From Brevibacterium sp. (lineage in GTDB: Bacteria; Actinomycetota; Actinomycetes; Actinomycetales; Brevibacteriaceae): a stretch of 53,938 bases of DNA. Below are positions 16,844 through 24,740 of this stretch, one piece after another (position 1 is the stretch's first letter; each line of letters begins with the position of its first letter). Under the pieces are notes generated by a model. It did no database searches and was not told the origin of the DNA. It saw nothing but the letters and a program-made list of their open reading frames with translations. Both the position numbers and the translations under genes were made by a program. The stretch is taken from the NCBI RefSeq assembly GCF_022712115.1, contig NZ_JALAHB010000045.1, positions 1 to 53,938 of the forward strand, given 5' to 3'.

Positions 16844-17668
16844 TCAGACCTCCTCGCCGGGGATGACGTCGTCGTCATCCCCGCGGCGTCCGTGCGTGCC
16901 TCCACTGCTTCCCGGTTCGCCGGCTGCGCTCGGTCCGCCCGGAGTCCCTGGCGCACGTGGTCCGCCCGGCCACCCGCCGCCGGGACCGCCAGCTGCGCTC
17001 GGGCCGGGGAAGCCGCCCGCGCCGAAGCCGGGGTAGCCGCCGAACCCTGCTGACCGCACCTCCATGCGGCCGATCTTCCACCCCAGCACCAGCATGGCCC
17101 CGCCGATCACCACGAGCACGATGCCCAGCACCCACAGCAGCCCCGTGAGCCCGGCGGTCGGATTGAGCAGCAGCAGGAAGCCGTAGACCACAGCGGCGGC
17201 TCCGGCCAGCACGCCTGCCCACCATGCGGACACGCCTGCGCGCCGGAGGCCGAAGGACGCGGCGATCGCCGTGCTCCCCACCAGCAGGGAGACGAAGGCG
17301 ACGACGAAGACCACGACCGCGCCCGCGGCCTCGGGCACCAGGAACAGCGCAAGGCCCAGGAGCGCCGGGAGGAGCGCGCCGGCCACGCCCCTGCGCCTCC
17401 GGACGAGGGCGAGCACCGCAGAGGCCGCAGCGCTGAGCAGCAGCCACGCGGCGAACACGCGGACGAGGACCACCGCGCTGTCGATGGGCCAGAAGAGGAA
17501 CAGCAGTCCCGCGAGGACGGCGAGGCCGCCTTGGATCATGAGTCCCGTCCGCACGCGCGAACGCAGCACCTCGAAGGGGTTGGGCACGACGCGGGCGTCC
17601 TCGCCGCCGATGCGGTGCTCGCCGTTGTCGTCAGGGCCGGGGGAGCGGTGCGCGGGCGTGGAGTTCAT
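16844..17668 (-). CDS. DUF308 family membrane protein with Gly/Pro-rich acidic tail
   Basis: A 274-residue paralogue of the adjacent HdeD-like protein. Six hydrophobic segments lie between residues about 40 and 205, including GLMIQGGLAVLAGLLFLFWP and LTGLLWVLGIVLVVIGGAML. The last 70 residues form a Gly/Pro/Ser-rich, probably disordered, cytosolic tail ending in an acidic run (DDDDVIPGEEV). The ATG at 17668 is preceded by GGGGG; an in-frame upstream start is less likely. The function is unknown. The shared direction and fold suggest the two proteins act in the same stress- or membrane-related process. Confidence 0.8.
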   Translation of the reverse strand: MNSTPAHRSPGPDDNGEHRIGGEDARVVPNPFEVLRSRVRTGLMIQGGLAVLAGLLFLFWPIDSAVVLVRVFAAWLLLSAAASAVLALVRRRRGVAGALLPALLGLALFLVPEAAGAVVVFVVAFVSLLVGSTAIAASFGLRRAGVSAWWAGVLAGAAAVVYGFLLLLNPTAGLTGLLWVLGIVLVVIGGAMLVLGWKIGRMEVRSAGFGGYPGFGAGGFPGPSAAGGPGGGWPGGPRAPGTPGGPSAAGEPGSSGGTHGRRGDDDDVIPGEEV

Positions 17669-17806
17669 GCCCCCATTGTCTCGCACCTGCCTCGCAGGCG
17701 CTTGCCGGAGACGCAGGCCTCGCTTCGTCCTCCCGGTGAGCGGTGACGAACCGGCACGGCGGTCCGCGCGTGGAGCCGGGCTCGTTCCCGCCGGGCGAAC
17801 GCGGAA

Positions 17807-19504
17807 TCACTCGTCGGTCGCATGCGCGGAGGCGTCCGCCCCTGTTGAGGCGCCGGCCCCTGCCGAGGCGTCCTGCACCTCGTGCGCGAGAAGCCTCCTG
17901 CCGGCCGCGTACATGCCGAGCACCCGGGGGAGCGGAGCGCGCCGTCCGGACAGATACGTGGCGAGGACGCGGCCGCCGGCCGTTCCGCTCGAGCGGGTCG
18001 CGCCGCTCCTCCCGCCGGAGCCGGTCTCCGAGGTGCTCCCGGCCGCTGCGGCCGCCGTGGTCGCCCTGGCCATCCCGGCCGCCGCCTCGGCCGTGTTCGT
18101 CGCGGCATCCGCGTGTGCCGCATCCACTGTGGCGGCGTCCCTCTCCTCCGCACGCTGCCGGCGGTGGGCGGCCACTCTGCGCAGCGTCTGCGCGGCGACT
18201 GCCTGCGGTGAGTCGAGCAGTTCCACCTCGTGTCCCACGGACTCGCACAGGGCCTGTGCGATGCGCTCGCCCACGAGGCCGTAGTGCGTGCATCCCAGCA
18301 CCACCGAGGTGACGTCCTCCGGGGTCTGCGCCGCAGCCTCGGCGACGGCCTCCCGGATCCGTTCTTCCTCACCGGACTCGATGGCCTCCGCCAGGCCTGC
18401 CGCGGCCACCCGGGTCACGGGCAGCCCGCCGGCGAAGGCGTCGATGAGCCTGCGCTGGTACTCGCTGCCCGTCGTCGCGGTCGTGGCCCAGACTGCGAAG
18501 GGCGCGCGCCGTGCCGCGGCCGTCTTCACCGCCGGCACCGTTCCGATGACGGGGATGCGGGGCTCGAAGACACTGCGGAGGTGTTCGAGGGCGTGGACGC
18601 TGGCGGTATTGCAGGCCACTACGATCGCATCCGGCTCCCACGCCGCGAGCCGGTGCGCGGAGTTCTCCGCGACCTCGCGCAGACGCTCCGGGGTGAGGCT
18701 CCCGTAGGGCATGTTGTCGGGATCCATCGCGAGGATCAGCTCGGCGTCCGGAGCCTGTGTGAGGATCGCGTCGGCGAACCCCACGAGGCCGAGGCCGGAG
18801 TCGAGCAGGCCCACCCGCGGCGGGCGGGCCGCGTCCGCCCGTGCTGCGCTCTCCTGCACCGAACTCTCCTGCGCCGAGGTCTTCACTGTCGTGCTCTTCT
18901 CTGTCTTCATGCGGGTGAGCAGTCTCCTCCTGCCTTCGAGTGTGCGGCTCCTGCTGCGCCGGCGGGGTGAGAGGAAGCGGCGGAGGGTGCGCAGGTGGCT
19001 CTCCGTGAGGCCGCGGGCGAACTCCGGGACGATCATGAGGAGCCGGTCCGGATAGCGCTGCGCGAAGTAGGCGTGCGTGCGGGGAGAGGCGAGGTCGTCG
19101 TCCACCCAGACGGCGCGCCTGCGCGGGTCCTCGTCCAGCCAAGCGGCGACGTGACGGGCCTTCCACCACGCGTGCGGATCTCCCGCGTAGCGGTTGTAGG
19201 AGTCGTCCGGCATGGGGACGACGGGATGGGTGTCGCGGAAGCCCAGGGCCGGTTCGAGCTCCTCCGTGCACCGGTGCGACCAGGTGGAGAGCCAGACGAG
19301 GGTGGCCTCGCGCGTGCGCATCACACGCTCCAGCGCACGGACGATGGCGGGCCGGTAGTGTAGGGCGAAGCGCCAGGCGTGCGCCGTGCGGCGGCCCTCC
19401 CGGTAGTACCGCAGACCGCGGACGGGGTACGAGTTGAGAACGCCGTCCACGTCGAGGAAGACCGTCGCGTGGCGGTCGAGCGCTCCGTCCTCTGCTTCGT
19501 CCAC
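17807..19504 (-). CDS. HAD-domain / glutamate racemase-like fusion protein
   Basis: A 565-residue single frame with two domains. Residues about 1-195 are a HAD-fold domain (FLDVDGVLN, WLSTW, VWVDDDLA) like those of actinobacterial HAD-only proteins. After a basic, Ser-rich linker comes an Asp/Glu racemase domain with GLLDSGLG, both catalytic cysteines (VVACNTAS and VVLGCTHYG) and the NMPYG motif of MurI, which supplies D-glutamate for peptidoglycan. A long Ala/Thr-rich tail follows. The GTG at 19504 has TACCCT 7 nt upstream and no Shine-Dalgarno, suggesting a leaderless mRNA. An in-frame ATG at 18910 has AGGAGG about 13 nt upstream, so the racemase might also be made alone. Confidence 0.75.
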   Translation of the reverse strand: MDEAEDGALDRHATVFLDVDGVLNSYPVRGLRYYREGRRTAHAWRFALHYRPAIVRALERVMRTREATLVWLSTWSHRCTEELEPALGFRDTHPVVPMPDDSYNRYAGDPHAWWKARHVAAWLDEDPRRRAVWVDDDLASPRTHAYFAQRYPDRLLMIVPEFARGLTESHLRTLRRFLSPRRRSRSRTLEGRRRLLTRMKTEKSTTVKTSAQESSVQESAARADAARPPRVGLLDSGLGLVGFADAILTQAPDAELILAMDPDNMPYGSLTPERLREVAENSAHRLAAWEPDAIVVACNTASVHALEHLRSVFEPRIPVIGTVPAVKTAAARRAPFAVWATTATTGSEYQRRLIDAFAGGLPVTRVAAAGLAEAIESGEEERIREAVAEAAAQTPEDVTSVVLGCTHYGLVGERIAQALCESVGHEVELLDSPQAVAAQTLRRVAAHRRQRAEERDAATVDAAHADAATNTAEAAAGMARATTAAAAAGSTSETGSGGRSGATRSSGTAGGRVLATYLSGRRAPLPRVLGMYAAGRRLLAHEVQDASAGAGASTGADASAHATDE

Positions 19505-19511
19505 GTCTACC

Positions 19512-19517
19512 AGGGTA
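19512..19517 (-). promoter_or_regulatory. Candidate -10 (TACCCT) for the HAD/racemase gene
   Basis: TACCCT ends 7 nt before the GTG start. It supports choosing that GTG over the ATG at 19600, which would overlap the start codon of the divergent amidase gene. Confidence 0.45.
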
Positions 19518-19586
19518 GCGACCTCACCGGCGGTGGGGCGGCGGGCTCGGTGGGACGGCGGGCTCAACAAGCGCGGGCGAACATGA

Positions 19587-19592
19587 CACACT
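19587..19592 (+). promoter_or_regulatory. Candidate -10 (CACACT) for leaderless amidase gene
   Basis: CACACT is followed by GGCGGC and the ATG. A -35-like TCAACA lies 17 bp upstream (19564-19569). The same ACTGGNNNCATG arrangement occurs at lhgO and at the ABC-ATPase gene at 40696. Confidence 0.5.
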
Positions 19593-19598
19593 GGCGGC

Positions 19599-21068
19599 AT
19601 GAGTGACCTGACTCACCTCTCCGCCCTGGACGCCCTCTCCGCCTACCGCTCCTGCGAGCTCTCGCCGGTGGAGCACCTCGACGCCCTCCTCGCCCGGGTC
19701 GAGACGGTGGACGCCGTCGCGGTGGGAGAGGGGCCGATCAACGCCGTGGTCGATCTCTTCGCGGAGGAGGCCCGCGCGGTGGCCCGCGAGGCCGAGCGCG
19801 CCTATGACCGGGCGGACGGGGACCCCGAGGCCCTGGCCGAGCTGCCGCCCGCGCTCGGCCTGCCCATGCTCGTCAAGGAGCAGCACGATGTGAGGGGACG
19901 CTCCGCCACCCGAGGTTCGGCCGCACTGGCGGGCAGCTCCGCGGGGGCCGACCATCCCATCGTGGCGCGGCTGCGCGCCGCCGGTGCGGCGCTGTTCGGC
20001 CGGACCACCACACCGGAGCTCTCCTGCGCCACCTTCACCCAGACCGCGGAATGGGGCATCACCCGGAACCCCTACAGCCGCGCGCACACGCCGGGAGGCT
20101 CCTCGGGCGGATCCGCAGCTGCGCTCGCCGCCGGCTACGCACCGCTGGCGACGGCCTCGGACATCGCCGGGTCCACGCGCATCCCCGCCGCCTTCTGCGG
20201 CCTCGTGGGCTTCAAGACCCCCTACGGGCGCACGCCGGCGGTGCCGCCGCTCAACCTCGACACCTTCCGCGGCGACCACATGCTCGCCCGGACGGTGGCG
20301 GACTCCGCGTTCGCGACCACGCTCATCGCAGGCATCCACCCGGCGGACCACTCCACCGTGCCGCTCACCACCGGTGAGTCGCCCGTGCCCACGTCCCTGC
20401 CGGGCGCGGCGGCGGTCCACGGTCTGACGGTGGGCATCAGCCGCGACCTCGGCTGCTACGAGGTGGACCAGGACGTGCTCGAGGGGTTCGAGGCCGTGGT
20501 GTCCGCGCTCGCCTCCGCGGGGGCGGAGATCGTCGAGGTGGATCCGGGGCTCAGCCTCGACGACATCGACAACGCCGCGATGGTGCACTTCGGCCACCTG
20601 CTCACCGGCAACATGCGCCGGCTGGCCGGCGGAGACCTCGACAGCCTCGAACCGTATTCGCGGGTGTTCGTGGAGCGGGCCACGGAGTGGGCGCGGCGCT
20701 ACACGGCCGTGGACGGCCTCATGTACGAGAACGCGGTGCAGCGCGCCATCGCCCACGCCATGTCCGGCCTCGACGTCATGCTCACACCCACCTCCGCCGT
20801 GGCTGCGCTGGAGGCCGGCAACATGTACCTCGACGGGATCGCCCGGCCCAGCGGGCATGAGGACTTCTACTGGCGGGCGCACATGACGCTGCCGTTCAAC
20901 ATCGCCAACCGGCTGCCCGTGCTCGCCGTGCCCTCCGGGCTGGGGCGCACGGGGGTGCCGGTGGGCGTGCAGATCGTCGGTCACCCGTACGAGGACGCGA
21001 GCGTCTTCCGGGTGGGTGCGGCGATCGAGGAGCTGCTCCCGTTCCCCGCCATGCCCCAGGTGGGGTGA
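19599..21068 (+). CDS. Amidase-signature family amidase
   Basis: A 489-residue amidase-signature hydrolase that cleaves a carboxamide. The Ser-cisSer-Lys triad is visible: Lys93 in MLVKEQHD, the GGSSGGSAAALAAG loop at residues 166-177, and the nucleophile Ser192 in SDIAGSTRIPA. GFKTPYGRTP follows, as usual for the family. Its length fits stand-alone amidases rather than GatA, and no gatB or gatC is adjacent. There is no Shine-Dalgarno sequence and a -10-like CACACT lies 6 nt before the ATG. The substrate cannot be told from sequence. Confidence 0.9.
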   Translation: MSDLTHLSALDALSAYRSCELSPVEHLDALLARVETVDAVAVGEGPINAVVDLFAEEARAVAREAERAYDRADGDPEALAELPPALGLPMLVKEQHDVRGRSATRGSAALAGSSAGADHPIVARLRAAGAALFGRTTTPELSCATFTQTAEWGITRNPYSRAHTPGGSSGGSAAALAAGYAPLATASDIAGSTRIPAAFCGLVGFKTPYGRTPAVPPLNLDTFRGDHMLARTVADSAFATTLIAGIHPADHSTVPLTTGESPVPTSLPGAAAVHGLTVGISRDLGCYEVDQDVLEGFEAVVSALASAGAEIVEVDPGLSLDDIDNAAMVHFGHLLTGNMRRLAGGDLDSLEPYSRVFVERATEWARRYTAVDGLMYENAVQRAIAHAMSGLDVMLTPTSAVAALEAGNMYLDGIARPSGHEDFYWRAHMTLPFNIANRLPVLAVPSGLGRTGVPVGVQIVGHPYEDASVFRVGAAIEELLPFPAMPQVG

Positions 21069-21072
21069 GGCA

Positions 21073-21507
21073 TCACTCGATGCCGGCGGCGGGGTTCTCC
21101 GGATCGAAGGTGCCGAACTGGCGGAGGAACGCGCGGTCGGCCTCGGAGATGGGTGCCGGCTTCCCCGTCTCGCGGTCGAGCACGACGAGCACATTGAGAC
21201 CCTCGAACACGAGCGTGCCGTTCTGGATGCCGCGGTTGGTGATGGAGAACGAGGACGTCCCCACGCGGCCGATCCCCAGCTCGATCCGCAGCTCCGGGCC
21301 GTGGTGCACCGGCGCCCGGTAGTTGAGCTCCACGCGCGCCACGAGCTTGGGGCGGTTGATCGCGTCCCGGTCCCGCATGGTGTTGAGCCAGTCGATGCGG
21401 GCCTGCTCCACGAGCGTGACGATCATGGCGTTGTTCACATGCCCCAGGATGTCCTGGTCGGACCAGCGGATCTGCGGGCGGGCGACGAATGCGGGGAAGA
21501 TGCTCAT
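21073..21507 (-). CDS. Acyl-CoA thioesterase, hotdog fold
   Basis: A 144-residue single-hotdog thioesterase of the 4-hydroxybenzoyl-CoA type. RWSDQDILGHVNNAMIVTLVEQAR carries the conserved Asp and the HVNN motif of this group, and the remainder fits the YbgC/FadM-like subfamily. A GGAGG site lies 4-5 nt before the ATG at 21507. A second possible start at 21549 lacks a binding site but has TAAGTT 7 nt upstream, so a leaderless longer form of 158 residues is possible. It is divergent from the CoA-transferase gene and probably shares its operator. Confidence 0.87.
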   Translation of the reverse strand: MSIFPAFVARPQIRWSDQDILGHVNNAMIVTLVEQARIDWLNTMRDRDAINRPKLVARVELNYRAPVHHGPELRIELGIGRVGTSSFSITNRGIQNGTLVFEGLNVLVVLDRETGKPAPISEADRAFLRQFGTFDPENPAAGIE

Positions 21508-21561
21508 GGGGCCTCCGGCGTTGGTGGACGGTGCGGGGTCTGCGGACATAGGCTCAAACTT

Positions 21562-21573
21562 AGCAATCGTTCG
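21562..21573 (-). promoter_or_regulatory. Shared motif CGAACGATTGCT between thioesterase and CoA-transferase genes
   Basis: This is an exact minus-strand copy of the motif at 13473-13484. It abuts the -10-like TAAGTT (21557-21562) of the thioesterase and lies 52 bp before the CoA-transferase start, so one bound regulator could control both directions. Confidence 0.5.
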
Positions 21574-21624
21574 GCAAGCGTGTGAGCGCCGCGCTGAACC
21601 CTCCATCAGACGAAGGAGCCTGAG

Positions 21625-22983
21625 GTGTCCGCAGCCGCCGTCCCACCCCGCCCTCTGGACGGGATCCGCATACTCGACCTGGGCGGCATCGGCCCCGGCC
21701 CGTTCGCCGCGATGGTCCTCGCGGACCTGGGCGCAGAGGTCATCCGGGTGCACCGTCCGCAGGAGGCCGAGGCGGCCGCACGGGCACAGGCGGCGGGCCA
21801 GACGGCGGCCGCGATCGGCACCGTGAGCCCCGTCCTGGACCGCGGCAAGCGCTCACTCGTCCTCGACCTCAAGAGCGAGGCGGGCAGAGAGGTCGTCCTG
21901 CGGCTTCTGCCCTCGCTGGACGCCGTCATCGAGGGCTTCCGGCCGGGCGTGGCCGAGCGCATGGGGCTGGGACCGGCCGATCTGCTCGCGGAGCGGCCGG
22001 AGCTGGTCTACGGCCGCATCACGGGCTGGGGACAGACGGGGCCGGATGCCTCCAAGGCCGGTCACGACATGAACTACATCGCCGGCTCCGGCCTGCTCGC
22101 CCAGCTGGGCAGGGCGGGCGAGGCGCCGCAGTTCCCGGCCAATCTCGCCGGCGACTTCGGCGGAGGCGGGATGCAGCTGGCGCTCGGCATCGTCTCCGCG
22201 CTGCTGCGCGCGCGGATGAGCGGCAGCGGCTCCGTCGTGGATGCGGCGATGGCCGACGGCGCGAACCTCCTGTGGGCCATGCAGTTCGGCTTCGAGGCAC
22301 AGGGCGTCTGGAAGGAGGGCCGCGGGCAGAACATGCTGGATTCCGGCGCACCGTTCTACGACGTCTACACCACTGCGGACGGCGGATATGTGAGTGTGGG
22401 CTGCATCGAGCCGCAGTTCTTCGCGGAGTTCGTGGAGAAGCTGGGCATCGCGGACCGGCTGCCGGCGATGGCCCGCAACGAGCACCGGCACCCCAAGCAC
22501 TGGGCCGCGCAGCGCGCGGTCTTCATGGAGGCGCTGGGCTCCCGGACGCGGGCGGAGCTCGCGGAGCTGTTCGCGGGCTCCGACGCCTGCACCGTGGAGA
22601 TCCGCTCCTGGGCGGAGGCGGAGGCGGACCCGCACAATCGGGCCCGCGGCCTGTTCTACCGCGACGAGGACGGTGTGCGGCACCCGGCCCCGGCTCCGCG
22701 CTTCGCGGACCTGGGCGGCGCGGCCTGGGCGGGCGGTTCCGCTCCGGGCCCGGTGGGGCGGACGCCGGGTGCACAGACGCCAGGCGAGCCTGCGCGCGGT
22801 GAGAGCGGGCCGGAGGTGGCCTCGGGCACGGGCACCGCTCCCGAGGTGCTGGGCGGCGGAGAGCCCTACGTCCGCCCCCGGCGTGCTCCCCGGGTGGGCG
22901 AGCACACGGACGAGGTGCTGGCCTCGGCGGGATTCGGCGCCGACGAGATCGCCGCCCTGAAGGAGACCGGCGCTCTGGGGTGA
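21625..22983 (+). CDS. CaiB/BaiF CoA-transferase family protein, alpha-methylacyl-CoA racemase-like
   Basis: A 452-residue family III CoA-transferase or racemase. RILDLGGIGPGPFAAMVLADLGAEVIRV is the N-terminal signature. GHDMNYIAGSG and NLAGDFGGGGM supply the His and Asp that act in alpha-methylacyl-CoA racemase, favouring a racemase over a carnitine-type transferase. A Gly/Ala-rich insert lies near residues 370-415. The GTG has a GGAG site. Racemase activity would let branched or hydroxylated acyl-CoAs enter beta-oxidation, in keeping with the motif shared with the dehydrogenase/kinase promoter. Confidence 0.88.
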   Translation: MSAAAVPPRPLDGIRILDLGGIGPGPFAAMVLADLGAEVIRVHRPQEAEAAARAQAAGQTAAAIGTVSPVLDRGKRSLVLDLKSEAGREVVLRLLPSLDAVIEGFRPGVAERMGLGPADLLAERPELVYGRITGWGQTGPDASKAGHDMNYIAGSGLLAQLGRAGEAPQFPANLAGDFGGGGMQLALGIVSALLRARMSGSGSVVDAAMADGANLLWAMQFGFEAQGVWKEGRGQNMLDSGAPFYDVYTTADGGYVSVGCIEPQFFAEFVEKLGIADRLPAMARNEHRHPKHWAAQRAVFMEALGSRTRAELAELFAGSDACTVEIRSWAEAEADPHNRARGLFYRDEDGVRHPAPAPRFADLGGAAWAGGSAPGPVGRTPGAQTPGEPARGESGPEVASGTGTAPEVLGGGEPYVRPRRAPRVGEHTDEVLASAGFGADEIAALKETGALG

Positions 22984-23009
22984 GCGGCGGCTTCCGGCAG
23001 GGCCCGGAT

Positions 23010-23051
23010 ACGCGCTGTGCCGCCCACCTATGAGTGGGCGGCACAGCGCGT
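23010..23051. terminator. Bidirectional terminator, perfect 18-bp stem
   Basis: Arms 23010-23027 and 23034-23051 pair perfectly around a 6-nt loop. It lies between convergent genes and repeats the GCCGCCCAC/GTGGGCGGC core of 15911-15964. Confidence 0.85.
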
Positions 23052-23106
23052 CTGCGGGTGGCGCGGTGCCGGCGGACCCGGGCGCCGGCACCTCGGCGCC
23101 GGAAGC

Positions 23107-23694
23107 TCAGGCCAGCGTTCCGCCCGCGGCCGCGATCTCCTCCAGCGCCGCCTGTGACGGACCGGGAGCCACGCCTGCGACGAGGTCGGTGAGCACGCGG
23201 ACCTCCGTGAGAGGGGCGAGGCGGTCCCGGTGCTCGAGCGCGTCGAGGGCGGAGGCACGCACGCAGTGGTCCGTGGCGATGCCCACGATGTCCAGCCGAT
23301 CGATGCCGTGGGCGTCGAGGATCTGCGCGAGCGTGCGGCCGTCCTCGGCGACGCCCTCGAACGCGGAGTAGCCGTGAGTGCCCTGACCCTTGCGGATGTG
23401 GTGCGTGACCGCGGAGGTGCTGAGCGCGGGATCGTACTCCGCGCCGGGCGTGCCGGCCACGCAGTGCACGGGCCAGGTCGTCACGTAGTCGGGTTCGCCG
23501 GAGGCGAAGTGGCCGCCGTTGTCGCTGTCCGGGTCGTGCCAGTCCCGGGAGGCGAGGACGAGCGCGTAGTCCTGCGCATGCGCGGCCAGGTGGCGGGTGA
23601 TCGCAGCGGCGGCAGCGCTGCCGCCGTCCACGCCCAGAGCGCCGCCCTCGGTGAAGTCGTTCTGCACATCGACGATGAGGAGTGCTGCAGTCAT
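23107..23694 (-). CDS. pncA: Nicotinamidase, isochorismatase-like fold
   Basis: Hydrolyses nicotinamide to nicotinate in the NAD salvage pathway. The 195-residue protein has all three catalytic residues in family context: Asp in LIVDVQNDFTEGGAL, Lys in IRKGQ and Cys in GIATDHCVRAS. The metal-binding SRDWHD and WPVHC segments are also present. No ribosome binding site is seen; TAGACT lies 6 nt before the ATG, suggesting a leaderless transcript. No other NAD-salvage gene is adjacent, although the pantothenate genes are about 3 kb away. Confidence 0.9.
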   Translation of the reverse strand: MTAALLIVDVQNDFTEGGALGVDGGSAAAAAITRHLAAHAQDYALVLASRDWHDPDSDNGGHFASGEPDYVTTWPVHCVAGTPGAEYDPALSTSAVTHHIRKGQGTHGYSAFEGVAEDGRTLAQILDAHGIDRLDIVGIATDHCVRASALDALEHRDRLAPLTEVRVLTDLVAGVAPGPSQAALEEIAAAGGTLA

Positions 23695-23700
23695 GTGCCG

Positions 23701-23706
23701 AGTCTA
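23701..23706 (-). promoter_or_regulatory. Candidate -10 (TAGACT) of leaderless pncA
   Basis: TAGACT on the minus strand fits the actinobacterial consensus well and is separated from the ATG by 6 nt. Confidence 0.55.
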
Positions 23707-23743
23707 GTTCTGCGGGATCGCCTCAGGAATGCCCGCAGCGCTC

Positions 23744-24508
23744 TCACTCCGGGAGCGTGAGCTCCTCGAGCACCTCGGTCCCGCCGCGGAGCACATTGAG
23801 GTCGATGTACCTCTCCCGGCCGTCGTAGCCGTCCAGCCGGTCGCGGTGCGAGTACTGCCAGATCGTCCACTCCCTGCCGTTGGAGACGCGCGGCGGGAGG
23901 GTGACGGAGCGGAACCAGATGGGATTGTCCGGGTAGAGGTCCGCGACGTAGAGGTCATAGGCCTCACGGGTGAGGTAGAGCATGGGTGGGGCGCCGTAGT
24001 GCTCCTCGAGCCCTTCGAGCAGGGGGTCGAGGATGCCGTGGACCAGTTCTGCGGAGGGCGGGTCGTCGAAGTAGTCGCCGTAGAACTCAAGGTCCACGGT
24101 GGGGACCAGCGTGCCGGGATCCGCGGGCACCGTGTCGATGACGTTCTGGGCCTGGGACTCCCCGGGGCTCTCGAAGCTCATGAAGTGATACGCGCCCACG
24201 GGAAGGCCCTGCTCCTGTGCGCCTGCCCAGTTGGCCGCGAACTGCTCATCCACGTGCGAGGAGCCCTCCGTGGCCTTGAGCACGGCGAAGGAGATCGCGT
24301 CGCCGCGGCCCTGCACGGTGGAGCCGGTGAGCTCCTCCCAGTCGATGGTCCCCTGGTGCGCGGAGACGTCCACGCCCACCGCGGAGTCGCGGGGGACGAA
24401 CCAGCGGTTGGGCCAGACGACCCCGGTGAAGACGAGTGTGCCCAGGACGCACAGGACCACCAGAGCCGAGGCTGCCGTCACTGTCACCCGCATCGCTCTG
24501 CTGCGCAT
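23744..24508 (-). CDS. GH25 family lysozyme, membrane-anchored or secreted
   Basis: A 254-residue glycoside hydrolase family 25 protein, which cleaves the N-acetylmuramic acid to N-acetylglucosamine bond of peptidoglycan. One hydrophobic segment near residues 7-30 serves as an uncleaved signal anchor or signal peptide. The catalytic domain starts at AVGVDVSAHQGTIDW and includes FAVLKATEG, GAYHF and the catalytic-acid segment VDLEFYGDYF. The ATG at 24508 has a GGGGAGG site about 7 nt upstream. A role in cell-wall turnover or competition is likely. No phage holin or tail gene is near. Confidence 0.9.
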   Translation of the reverse strand: MRSRAMRVTVTAASALVVLCVLGTLVFTGVVWPNRWFVPRDSAVGVDVSAHQGTIDWEELTGSTVQGRGDAISFAVLKATEGSSHVDEQFAANWAGAQEQGLPVGAYHFMSFESPGESQAQNVIDTVPADPGTLVPTVDLEFYGDYFDDPPSAELVHGILDPLLEGLEEHYGAPPMLYLTREAYDLYVADLYPDNPIWFRSVTLPPRVSNGREWTIWQYSHRDRLDGYDGRERYIDLNVLRGGTEVLEELTLPE

Positions 24509-24740
24509 CGTGGTCCTCCCCAGGTCTGCGGCTCCGCACCGCGACGTTCGCACATCGCGCTGTTCCGGTCTCGTGGGATCATTCCAGGCGGAGCTGTGAC
24601 CGGCAGTCAGGAAGACGGCGCGCGCACCGAGACGGCGCAGGCCGTTCCCCGATGATCTGGCATGCTGACGGCAGAGGACCCCGCAGGGCGGGATCAGCAG
24701 GCTCAGCTACGACCCCACGGCGGTGTCGGGAAGGCGGATC

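Noticed and set aside
19505-19600. ATG at 19600 as the start of the HAD/racemase fusion
   Set aside because: It would overlap the amidase start codon on the other strand and leave no room for either promoter. GTG 19504 has a -10-like hexamer at leaderless spacing.
23744-24508. Prophage endolysin
   Set aside because: The GH25 protein has an N-terminal anchor or signal and no phage genes nearby, so a chromosomal cell-wall enzyme is more likely.
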